Shown here piece by piece: positions 31,424 through 43,719 of a DNA stretch of 64,000 bases; position 1 is the stretch's first letter, and each line of letters opens with the position of its first letter. Made by a program: the position numbers and the translations under genes. The DNA comes from Sphingomonas oleivorans. GTDB taxonomy: Bacteria; Pseudomonadota; Alphaproteobacteria; Sphingomonadales; Sphingomonadaceae. A model generated the notes under the pieces. The model ran no database searches. It saw nothing but the letters and a program-made list of their open reading frames with translations, and had not been told where the DNA came from. Where the stretch lies: positions 992,001 through 1,056,000 of the forward strand of contig NZ_NWBU01000004.1 in assembly GCF_003050615.1 (NCBI RefSeq), in the 5' to 3' direction.

Positions 31424-32695
31424 TCACAGATCCTTCGCCAGACGAAGCCCGCTGAACTGCCAGCGCTGCCAGGGATGGAAGAAGTTGCGGTAGGATGCGC
31501 GCGAATGGCCGCGCGGCGTGGCGCAGCTTGCACCCCTCAGCACGCACTGGCCCGACATGAACTTGCCATTATATTCGCCGACCGCGCCTTCCGCCGGCCG
31601 GAAGCCGGGATAGGGCAGGAAAGCGCTGCCGGTCCATTGCCACACATCGCCGAACATCTGGCGAAGCCCGGCGCCGGGCGGGGCCGCGCGCGGACGGACG
31701 GGGCCTGCCCTGTCGAGCTGGTTGCCCGATGCGGGATCGATCGCGGCGGCGGCGCTCTCCCATTCCGCTTCGGTCGGCAGCCGCGCCCCGGCCCAGCGGG
31801 CATAGGCGTCGGCTTCGTAGAAGCTGATATGCGAGACGGCGGCGGCGGGATGGAGCGGGTGCAGCCCGTCGAGCGCAAATCCCTGCCAACCTCCTTCGTC
31901 GTCCTGTCGCCAGTAGAGCGGCGCCTCTATCCGCTCATGCTGCCGCCATGCCCAGCCGTCGGACAGCCAATATTCGGGCCGATGATAGCCGCCATCCTCC
32001 ATGAACATCCGCCATTCGGCATTGGTGACGAGCCGGTCGGCCAGGGCATGGGGATGCAGCAGCACGGCATGGCGCGGGCCTTCGCAATCGAAGCCGAAGC
32101 CCTGGCCGTCATGGCCGATCTCCACCACACCCTCCCGCCCTTTGATCCAGCCGAGCGGCGGGGGCAGGGGGGCGGGCTGCGCGCGGGGATGATCCCAGAC
32201 GGCGGGCGCCAGCGGATTTTCCGCGAACAGCGCCAATATGTCGGTCAGGATCAGCTCCTGATGCTGCTGCTCATGGTGGATGCCGAGCGTCACCAGATCG
32301 CGCGCCGGCTCCGCCAGGCCGGGCAGGGCGGCCAGCAGCGCCGAATCGACATGAGCGCGCCAGGCGAGCAGCTCGTCCAGCCCCGGCCGGGTCAGCATCC
32401 CGCGCCGGTCGCGCGCGTGGCGGGCGCCTTCGGCCTCATAATAGCTGTTGAAGAGATAGGCGAAGCGCGCGTCATAGGCGCGATAGCCCGGCACATGATC
32501 GCGCAGGACGAAGCTTTCGAAGAACCAGCTCGTATGGGCGAGATGCCATTTGGCCGGCGATGCGTCGGGCATCGGCTGGACGGTGGCGTCGGCGTCGGAA
32601 AGCGGCGCCACCAGCGCTTCGCTCAAGCCCCGCGTCGCGCGATAGGATTGTTCGAGCCCATCGTGCCCAGCCGTCGGCAGCGCGCGTGCAGCCAT
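31424..32695 (-). CDS. egtB: Ergothioneine sulfoxide synthase
   Basis: This 423-residue iron enzyme joins hercynine with a thiol donor to give the sulfoxide precursor of ergothioneine. The DinB-like N-terminal domain carries WHLAHTSWFFE (His51) and GIHHEQQHQELILTDI (His141 and His145), the expected iron ligands. The C-terminal FGE-sulfatase-like domain has RLPTEAEWE, FGDVWQWTGSAF and GGxS-type end motifs. ATG 32695 was chosen because AGGA lies 7 bases upstream. No egtC amidohydrolase or egtE lyase is in the window, so the thiol donor (gamma-Glu-Cys or Cys) cannot be told. Confidence 0.95.
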   Translation of the reverse strand: MAARALPTAGHDGLEQSYRATRGLSEALVAPLSDADATVQPMPDASPAKWHLAHTSWFFESFVLRDHVPGYRAYDARFAYLFNSYYEAEGARHARDRRGMLTRPGLDELLAWRAHVDSALLAALPGLAEPARDLVTLGIHHEQQHQELILTDILALFAENPLAPAVWDHPRAQPAPLPPPLGWIKGREGVVEIGHDGQGFGFDCEGPRHAVLLHPHALADRLVTNAEWRMFMEDGGYHRPEYWLSDGWAWRQHERIEAPLYWRQDDEGGWQGFALDGLHPLHPAAAVSHISFYEADAYARWAGARLPTEAEWESAAAAIDPASGNQLDRAGPVRPRAAPPGAGLRQMFGDVWQWTGSAFLPYPGFRPAEGAVGEYNGKFMSGQCVLRGASCATPRGHSRASYRNFFHPWQRWQFSGLRLAKDL

Positions 32696-32791
32696 GTTCG
32701 TTCCTGTCCCGCTAGCCCCCGGCAGCATGTCAAACCGCCGTCCGTGCAGAAGGTTGCACCGGCGATTCGATCGGGTCCGTGGCCGCGCCGC

Positions 32792-33361
32792 TCAGCGCGT
32801 GGCGCCGGGCTTCCAGAGTATGTCGCCGGCGCCGCCCGCATTGAGCAGCCGGGCGAGGACGAACAGATGGTCCGACAGCCGGTTCACATAGGCCAGCGCC
32901 TGGGGATTGAGCGATACCGCCTGCGATGCGGCGACCATCGTCCGCTCCGCGCGGCGCACGATCGCGCGGGCGAGATGGAGATAGGCGGAGGCGGGATGGC
33001 CGCCGGGCAGGATGAAGCTGGTGAGCGGGCTCAGCCCCTCGTTCATAATGTCGATGTCATGCTCAAGCCGCTCGACCTGACTCGCTATGATGCGCAGCTC
33101 CATTTCGGAGGGCGTGAACTGCTCGCCGGGGGTCGCGAGGTCCGCGCCCAGATCGAACAGCTCATTCTGGATTCGCACGACCATCTCGCGCTCGGGCCCC
33201 TCGTGCAGATGGAGGAGCGCGAGGCCCAGCGCCGAATTGGCTTCGTCGACATCGCCGATCGCGGCGATGCGCGGATCGGATTTGGCGACGCGCGATCCAT
33301 CGACCAGCCCCGTCGTGCCGGCGTCACCCGTGCGGGTGTAGATCTTGTTGAGCTTGACCAA
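32792..33361 (-). CDS. Cob(I)alamin adenosyltransferase, PduO type
   Basis: This 189-residue protein of the PduO/MMAB family transfers adenosyl from ATP to cob(I)alamin. It shows the N-terminal ATP loop KIYTRTGDAGTTGLVDG, a five-helix bundle with RRAERTMV, and NRLSDHLFVLARLLN. TTG at 33361 is the likely start because it restores the family N-terminus (MVKLNKIYTRTGD); it lies 5 bases after the stop of the HIG1-like gene. Confidence 0.92.
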   Translation of the reverse strand: MVKLNKIYTRTGDAGTTGLVDGSRVAKSDPRIAAIGDVDEANSALGLALLHLHEGPEREMVVRIQNELFDLGADLATPGEQFTPSEMELRIIASQVERLEHDIDIMNEGLSPLTSFILPGGHPASAYLHLARAIVRRAERTMVAASQAVSLNPQALAYVNRLSDHLFVLARLLNAGGAGDILWKPGATR

Positions 33362-33366
33362 GGGGC

Positions 33367-33594
33367 TCAGCCGGAGCGGGCGAGCAGCAGGAACAGGATC
33401 ACGAGAATGATCGCGAGCGCCTGAAACTGGATGCGCCGCCACATCATCCGGTTCTGCCGCTGGCCGGAAAGATTGGGGCCGGTGCCGAGCAGGTCCTTCT
33501 CGCTCGTCTTCAGGAAGATCACGATGCCGCGTACCAGCGCAACCAGCGCCGCGATGGCGGCGAGGATGATCAGGACGAGGAGGAAGGTCTGCAT
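33367..33594 (-). CDS. Twin-transmembrane HIG1-domain-like protein
   Basis: This 75-residue protein has two hydrophobic helices (about residues 4-27 and 54-72) joined by a polar loop with RQNRMMWRRIQFQALAI, the QxxxRxxR-like feature of HIG1 proteins. HIG1 proteins associate with cytochrome oxidase in mitochondria and some alphaproteobacteria. It is directly upstream of the cobalamin adenosyltransferase on the same strand. Confidence 0.78.
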   Translation of the reverse strand: MQTFLLVLIILAAIAALVALVRGIVIFLKTSEKDLLGTGPNLSGQRQNRMMWRRIQFQALAIILVILFLLLARSG

Positions 33595-33603
33595 CCTTCC
33601 AAT

Positions 33604-34476
33604 CTAGGCATTGGCGGATGCAAAGCCAATGGGAAGGACCCCGCGGCGAATATCCGCGACGAGCCGCTGCGGATCGACCCCGGCTTCACGCAGCGCGGCA
33701 AGCGTCGGCGCGCCGTCGCGTTTGGCGAGGCGGCGACCATCGGGGCCGGTGAGCAGCGGATGATGATGGTAGCGCGGGGTGGACAGGCCGAGCAGCGCCT
33801 GGAGCAGGCGATGCACATGGGTGGCCGCGAACAGGTCCCGCCCGCGCACCACGTCGGTCACGCCCTGCGCCGCATCGTCGATGGTCACGGCGAGATGGTA
33901 GGAGGTGGGCGCATCCTTGCGCGCGAGGACTACATCGCCATGCGCCTGCGGATCGGCATCGACCGTTCCGGCAAATGCGTCCTGCCAGCGGAGCGGCCCG
34001 GCGCGCGCCACGGCCCGGGCCATGTCGATCCGCCAGGCATGAGGTTCCTGCGCGATGCGCCGCTCCTGCTCCTCCTGCGGCAGCATGCGGCAGGTGCCGG
34101 GATAGATCGGCCCGTCCGGCCCCTGGGGAGCGGATGCGCTCGCGGCGATTTCGGCAGCAATCGCGGCGCGGGTGCAGAAGCAGGGATAGAGAAGGCCCTG
34201 CCGGTGAAGCGCATCCAATGCCTCGTGATAAGCGGGGAGGCGCGTCGACTGGAGAAGGGGCTCGCCATCCCAATCGAGCCCGATCCAGCGTAAATCCTCA
34301 AGGATTCCCATGATATGTTCGTGACGGGCGCGGCCAGGATCGATATCTTCGATGCGCAGCAGGAATCGGCCGCCCGCGCCGCGTGCGAGGTCGTAAGCGC
34401 TGAGCGCCGAGAAGGCATGGCCGAGATGCAGCCGGCCGGTCGGGCTCGGGGCGAAGCGGGAAACGATGCCGTCCAT
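33604..34476 (-). CDS. gluQ: Glutamyl-Q tRNA(Asp) synthetase
   Basis: This 290-residue paralogue of the GluRS catalytic core attaches glutamate to queuosine at position 34 of tRNA-Asp. The HIGH-type motif is FAPSPTGRLHLGHAFSAL and the KMSKS equivalent is RRLAKRDGA. A zinc site is formed by CFC, a Tyr and GTC (YPCFCTR, YPGTCR). The anticodon-binding domain is absent, as expected. It fits with the queuosine precursor transporter about 5 kb away. Confidence 0.93.
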   Translation of the reverse strand: MDGIVSRFAPSPTGRLHLGHAFSALSAYDLARGAGGRFLLRIEDIDPGRARHEHIMGILEDLRWIGLDWDGEPLLQSTRLPAYHEALDALHRQGLLYPCFCTRAAIAAEIAASASAPQGPDGPIYPGTCRMLPQEEQERRIAQEPHAWRIDMARAVARAGPLRWQDAFAGTVDADPQAHGDVVLARKDAPTSYHLAVTIDDAAQGVTDVVRGRDLFAATHVHRLLQALLGLSTPRYHHHPLLTGPDGRRLAKRDGAPTLAALREAGVDPQRLVADIRRGVLPIGFASANA

Positions 34477-34652
34477 CAAAACGGGCCTTGACCGCGAGTC
34501 GGCGGCCATGCTGTCATGGCCCCGTCACGCTCTTCGGGCAGGGGCGGGATCGACGGAGACGCGGCCGGTTCGGCATCGCGTTCCGAGTGCGACGGGACCG
34601 GGCGGTCGATAAGCTGGACGTGGGCTCCGCAAAGCGGAGGCCTTGGTCGTTC

Positions 34653-35219
34653 ATGTATCATCCCGATCTCATCCGACATCCGGACAGTTGCCCGGCGCTG
34701 GTGCTCAACGCCGATTATACGCCGCTCAGCTATTATCCGCTCAGCCTGTGGCCATGGCAGACGGCGGTGAAGGCGGTATTCCTCGAACGGGTCGATATCG
34801 TCGATCATTATGAGCGTGAGGTGCGAAGCCCCACCCAGACGATCAAGCTCCCTTCGGTGATTGCGCTGCGCCAATATGTCCGTCCTTCGGAATATCCCGC
34901 CTTCACCCGTTTCAACCTGTTCCTGCGTGATCGCTTTCAATGCCAATATTGCGGCTCGCCCCATGATCTGACCTTCGATCATGTCATACCGCGGGCGCAG
35001 GGCGGGCGCACCACCTGGGAGAATGTGTCCACCGCCTGCGCGCCATGCAACCTCCGCAAGGGCGGACGCACGCCGAAACAGGCCCATATGACGCTGGCGG
35101 AAAGGCCGATCCGCCCGACCAGCTGGCAGTTGCAGGAAAATGGCCGCAGCTTCCCGCCCAACTATCTCCACCAGAGCTGGCGCGACTGGCTCTACTGGGA
35201 TGTCGAATTGGAGGCTTGA
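34653..35219 (+). CDS. HNH endonuclease family protein
   Basis: This 188-residue protein has an N-terminal alpha/beta part (VLNADYTPLSYYPLSLWPW) and a C-terminal HNH domain: CQYCG, then FDHVIPRAQGG, then NVSTACAPCNLRKGG. The two CxxC pairs bind structural zinc, and the His and Asn are catalytic. This chromosomal family is widespread and its DNA or RNA substrate is not known. Start ATG 34653 follows a GGAGG 12 bases upstream. It is divergent from gluQRS. Confidence 0.88.
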   Translation: MYHPDLIRHPDSCPALVLNADYTPLSYYPLSLWPWQTAVKAVFLERVDIVDHYEREVRSPTQTIKLPSVIALRQYVRPSEYPAFTRFNLFLRDRFQCQYCGSPHDLTFDHVIPRAQGGRTTWENVSTACAPCNLRKGGRTPKQAHMTLAERPIRPTSWQLQENGRSFPPNYLHQSWRDWLYWDVELEA

Positions 35220-35250
35220 GAAATAGGCTGCATTGCCGCACGACGGAATA

Positions 35251-37926
35251 ATGAATCACGTCCCTCCGATCGCCCAGAATCCCGACATTCGCTTCCTCGG
35301 TCGCCTGTTGGGTGACGTGATCCGCGCCTATGACGGGGAGGCGCTGTTCCGGCGGATCGAATATATCCGCTCCTCCTCGGTCGACCGGGCGCGGGGCGTG
35401 GCGGGCGCGGACGCGATCGATCCGGGCCTCGATGCCCTGTCGCTGGACGATACGCTCGCCTTCACCCGGGGCTTCATGCTCTTCTCGATGCTCGCCAATC
35501 TGGCCGAGGATCGGCAGGGCGTCACGGCCGAGCCGGGGGCCGATGTCGCCGCAGCGCTCGAACGGCTGGAGGCGGAGGGGATCGGCCGCGATCAGGCTCT
35601 GGCGCTGCTCGATGGCGCCCTGGTCGTTCCCGTGCTGACCGCGCATCCCACCGAGGTGCGCCGCAAGAGCATGATCGATCATCGCAACAAGATCGCGGAG
35701 CTGCTCCGCATGAAGGATCTCGGGCGGGAGGAGACGCCCGAAGGCGATCTGATCGATCAGGCGATCCTGCGCCAGATCGCGCTGCTCTGGCAGACGCGCC
35801 CCCTGCGCCGCGAGCGGCTTTATGTCGCCGACGAGGTGGAAACGGCGCTGTCCTATATGCGCGATACCTTCCTGCCCGTGCTGCCGGCGCTCTACGCCCG
35901 GTGGGAACGCGCGCTCGGGCGGCGGCCCAGAAGCTTTCTGCGTCCCGGCACCTGGATCGGCGGCGATCGGGACGGCAATCCCAATGTCACGGCGGAATCG
36001 CTCCGGCTCGCACTTTCGCGCTCCGCCGAGACGGTGCTCGCCCATTATCTCGAGCAGCTTCATGCGCTGGGCGCCGAGCTGTCCATTTCGACCGAACTCG
36101 CCGCGATCACGCCGCAGATCGAGGCGCTGGTCGATACCAGCCATGATGACAGCCCAGCGCGCCGCGACGAGCCCTATCGCCGCGCGATCACCGGCATCTA
36201 TTCGCGGCTTGCCGCGACCTTCCGTTCCGTTACCGGCAAGTCGCCTGCCCGTCCGCCCTCGACCGAGGCCGAGCCCTATTCAGATCCCGCCACCTTCCGA
36301 CGGGATCTGGTCGCCCTGGCCCGTGGCCTTGCCTCCGCCGGAGGCGGCGCGCTGGCGTCCGGCGGCGCGCTTGGCCGGCTGATTCGCTCGGTCGAGACGT
36401 TCGGCTTCCATCTCGCCACGCTCGATCTGCGCCAAAACGCCGATGTGCATGAGCGTGTCGTGGCCGATCTGCTCAAGGTGGCCGGCGTCGAGGCGGATTA
36501 TCTTTCCCTCGACGAGGAAGCGCGCGTCGCGCTGCTCCGCCGGGAGCTTGGCGGCGCGCGGCTGCTCGCCAGCCCCTATGCGGATTATGCGGAGGAGACG
36601 CTGTCCGAGCTCGCCATTGTGCGGGCGGCGGCGGAGGCCCATGCCAAATATGGCAAGGGTTCGATCACCACCTACATCATCTCCAAGGCGGCGACCGTCT
36701 CGGACCTGCTCGAGGTCAATATCCTGCTCAAGGAAGCGGGCCTCTATCATCCGGGCGAGCCGCCCCGCGCCGATATCATGGTCGTGCCGCTGTTCGAAAC
36801 GATCGGCGATCTCGAGAGCGGCCCGGCCGTTATGACCGAATGGTTCGGCTTGCCCGAGGTCGAGGCCGTGGTTTCCGCGCGCGGCTATCAGGAGGTGATG
36901 GTCGGCTATTCGGATTCGAACAAGGATGGCGGCTATCTTACCTCCGTCTGGAGCCTGCATCAGGCCAGCCGGGCGCTGGCACCGGTGTTCGAGAAGGCGG
37001 GTGCCGCGATGCAGCTGTTCCACGGCCGTGGCGGCGCGGTGGGCCGGGGTGGCGGCTCCTCCTTCGCGGCGATTCTGGCCCAGCCGCCGGGCACGGTGCA
37101 GGGCCGCATCCGCATCACCGAACAGGGCGAGGTGATCGCCGCCAAATATGGCACGCGCGAGGGCGCGGCTGCCAATCTGGAGGCCATGGCATCGGCCACG
37201 CTGCTCGCGAGCCTGGAAAATGGCAGCATCGGGCGCGCGGATTATGAGCGTTTCGCCGGCGCGATGCAGTCCATTTCCGACGCGGCCTTCGGAAATTATC
37301 GCGAGCTGGTCTATGGCACGGAAGGCTTCCGCACCTTTTTCCGCCAGTTCACGCCGATCGCGGAGATTGCCGATCTCAAGATCGGCTCCCGCCCCGCGTC
37401 GCGTACCAAATCGGATCGGATCGAGGATCTTCGGGCGATCCCCTGGGTGTTCAGTTGGGCGCAGGCGCGTGTCATGCTGCCCGGCTGGTATGGCGTCGGC
37501 CATGCCTTCAAGACGTTCGGCGATCGCACGCTGTTGAAGGAAATGGCGGAATCCTGGCCCTTCTTCCAGGCGACGCTCGCCAATCTGGAGATGGTGCTTG
37601 CCAAGTCCGACATGGCGATCGCGGCGCGCTATCTCGCGCTGGTGGAGGATCAGGCGGCAGGCGAGGCGATTTTCGATCGCATCCGCGCCGGCTGGATGGA
37701 TGCGCATGATTGCCTGCTGGAGATCACCGGCCAGTCGCGCCTGCTGGAGAAGAATCCCACGCTCGACCAATCGGTCCGGCTGCGCCTGCCCTATATCGAG
37801 CCGCTCAACCTGCTCCAGATCGAGCTCATCAAGCGCCATCGCGGCGGCGAAAGCGATCCGCGCGTCCGCGAGGGCATTCAGCTTTCGATCAACGCCATTG
37901 CGACGGCGCTTCGGAACAGCGGCTAG
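35251..37926 (+). CDS. ppc: Phosphoenolpyruvate carboxylase
   Basis: This 891-residue anaplerotic enzyme makes oxaloacetate from PEP and bicarbonate. Motifs are VLTAHPTEVRRKS (catalytic His near residue 132), GGDRDGNPNVTAE, SDSNKDGGYLTSVW and LFHGRGGAVGRGGGS (His near residue 591). The C-terminus ALRNSG takes the place of the usual QNTG. The start was set at ATG 35251; an in-frame TTG at 35233 is possible. Confidence 0.96.
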   Translation: MNHVPPIAQNPDIRFLGRLLGDVIRAYDGEALFRRIEYIRSSSVDRARGVAGADAIDPGLDALSLDDTLAFTRGFMLFSMLANLAEDRQGVTAEPGADVAAALERLEAEGIGRDQALALLDGALVVPVLTAHPTEVRRKSMIDHRNKIAELLRMKDLGREETPEGDLIDQAILRQIALLWQTRPLRRERLYVADEVETALSYMRDTFLPVLPALYARWERALGRRPRSFLRPGTWIGGDRDGNPNVTAESLRLALSRSAETVLAHYLEQLHALGAELSISTELAAITPQIEALVDTSHDDSPARRDEPYRRAITGIYSRLAATFRSVTGKSPARPPSTEAEPYSDPATFRRDLVALARGLASAGGGALASGGALGRLIRSVETFGFHLATLDLRQNADVHERVVADLLKVAGVEADYLSLDEEARVALLRRELGGARLLASPYADYAEETLSELAIVRAAAEAHAKYGKGSITTYIISKAATVSDLLEVNILLKEAGLYHPGEPPRADIMVVPLFETIGDLESGPAVMTEWFGLPEVEAVVSARGYQEVMVGYSDSNKDGGYLTSVWSLHQASRALAPVFEKAGAAMQLFHGRGGAVGRGGGSSFAAILAQPPGTVQGRIRITEQGEVIAAKYGTREGAAANLEAMASATLLASLENGSIGRADYERFAGAMQSISDAAFGNYRELVYGTEGFRTFFRQFTPIAEIADLKIGSRPASRTKSDRIEDLRAIPWVFSWAQARVMLPGWYGVGHAFKTFGDRTLLKEMAESWPFFQATLANLEMVLAKSDMAIAARYLALVEDQAAGEAIFDRIRAGWMDAHDCLLEITGQSRLLEKNPTLDQSVRLRLPYIEPLNLLQIELIKRHRGGESDPRVREGIQLSINAIATALRNSG

Positions 37927-37955
37927 GCGCCGCGCCGTCGTGGCGCGGAGCCTAG
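37923..37955. terminator. Hairpin overlapping the ppc stop codon
   Basis: A 14-bp stem with one mismatch (37923-37936 with 37942-37955) has a 5-base loop. The ppc TAG is inside the left arm. It lies between convergent genes; no T-run follows. Confidence 0.6.
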
Positions 37956-37956
37956 C

Positions 37957-37989
37957 GGGACGTCACAGTGGGACGTCACAGTGGGACAT
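37957..37989. repeat. Tandem 13-bp repeat at a gene end
   Basis: GGGACGTCACAGT occurs twice in tandem (37957-37969 and 37970-37982), followed by a partial third copy (GGGACAT). Each full unit contains the palindrome GACGTC. The array covers the stop codon of the minus-strand membrane-protein gene. Confidence 0.9.
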
Positions 37990-38371
37990 GGGCCGCGCGG
38001 CGCGCCAGCCAGCCGGCGATGAGCGGCAGGGTCACGCCCGATGCCGCCATCCATACGGGGTGCGGAATGGCGCTGATCGTCACCAGCACGGCCAGCACGA
38101 CCAGCCCGGCGACAATCCAGCCCGCCAGCCCCCGGCCGGCGATGAAATTGGCGATATAGCCGCCGACAAAAGCGGCCAGCGCCCAGCCGCCGACAACCAT
38201 CAGCAGCCCTTCGACACGCATCCGCATCGTCAGCTCCGCCACCCCCGCCGCTTCGCCGGCCGGTGGGGTGCTTTCGGCCAGCGGAAAAAGATGATGGGCG
38301 CCGATCTCCATCAGCATCACGCATAATATCGCGAATATCAGCCCTATGATCACGCCTGTCATGATCCGCAT
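37976..38371 (-). CDS. Small multi-pass membrane protein of unknown function
   Basis: This 131-residue protein has four hydrophobic helices: MTGVIIGLIFAILCVMLMEI, a segment near residue 55 (LLMVVGGWALAAFVGGYIA), GWIVAGLVVLAVLVTISAI and one near the C-terminus. I recognise no family. The stop codon lies inside a 13-bp tandem repeat, so the C-terminus (HVPL) may differ between strains. Confidence 0.7.
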   Translation of the reverse strand: MRIMTGVIIGLIFAILCVMLMEIGAHHLFPLAESTPPAGEAAGVAELTMRMRVEGLLMVVGGWALAAFVGGYIANFIAGRGLAGWIVAGLVVLAVLVTISAIPHPVWMAASGVTLPLIAGWLARRAAHVPL

Positions 38372-38450
38372 CGTTTCCTCCCCCGTTGCGGCCCGATGCT
38401 AGCATGAATGGAGTCTTGTCGCCGGTCATCGTGACGGGGCGGGACGAGCG

Positions 38451-38648
38451 TTAGCGGGGCCGGTCGGTCGCGATCAGGCCGATGATGAGATAGGCCAGCA
38501 GCATCGCCGGGCCGAAGGCGCAGAGGGTGAGGAGGACGGTGACCAGGCGCACGATCAGCGGATCGAGCCCGGTATAATCGCCGATCCCGGCACATACGCC
38601 CATCAGCCTGGCATCGGATTTGTTGAGGCGGAACTGCTTGGCGGACAT
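38451..38648 (-). CDS. PspC domain protein
   Basis: This 65-residue protein matches the PspC domain: RLNKSDARLMGVCAGIGDYTG followed by LDPLIVRLVTVLLTLCAFGP and a second hydrophobic stretch. PspC senses membrane stress in the phage-shock system of enterobacteria. Here no pspA or pspB is nearby. Start ATG 38648 has GGAAGG upstream. It follows a small exported or membrane peptide gene on the same strand by 26 bases. Confidence 0.87.
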   Translation of the reverse strand: MSAKQFRLNKSDARLMGVCAGIGDYTGLDPLIVRLVTVLLTLCAFGPAMLLAYLIIGLIATDRPR

Positions 38649-38674
38649 AGCTGGTTTCCTTCCCGAAAGGCAGG

Positions 38675-38851
38675 TCAGAGGATCGCGACGATGTGGACAA
38701 GCTCGACCTCGGCCGCTTTGGCCGGCTGGGGCTTGGCGATCGCGGCATTGGCGGGCGCGACCGCAGCGCCGATGCAAATGGTGCTGAAGGCCAGCGCGGC
38801 CGCAAGCGACAGCATGACCCGCTGAAGGTCGGAAAGTCCGAAGTTGGACAT
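38675..38851 (-). CDS. Small membrane/exported peptide upstream of pspC
   Basis: This 58-residue protein starts MSNFGLSDLQRVMLSLAAAL, has one hydrophobic segment (LAAALAFSTICIGAAVAPANA) and a short tail. The hydrophobic segment ends in an AxA-like sequence that could be cleaved. ATG 38851 has GGAG 7 bases upstream. It is not a recognised family. It probably shares a transcript with the PspC gene. Confidence 0.65.
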   Translation of the reverse strand: MSNFGLSDLQRVMLSLAAALAFSTICIGAAVAPANAAIAKPQPAKAAEVELVHIVAIL

Positions 38852-39032
38852 GGCGTAACTCCCTGTTCTCGATTGCCGCATTGATTGCAGCCTTGACGCC
38901 GGGAGTTAAGCAGGGTCCGTGCCAAATCGGCTGACCCTTCGGGAATGTTGGGAATTTTTGAGTTAGATCGCTTGGCCTACTTCATTCTGTTGCCAAGAGG
39001 AGGGAATGTGCGCCAATTTATGGCGTAGACTG

Positions 39033-43718
<4,686 letters not shown>

Positions 43719-43719
<1 letters not shown>

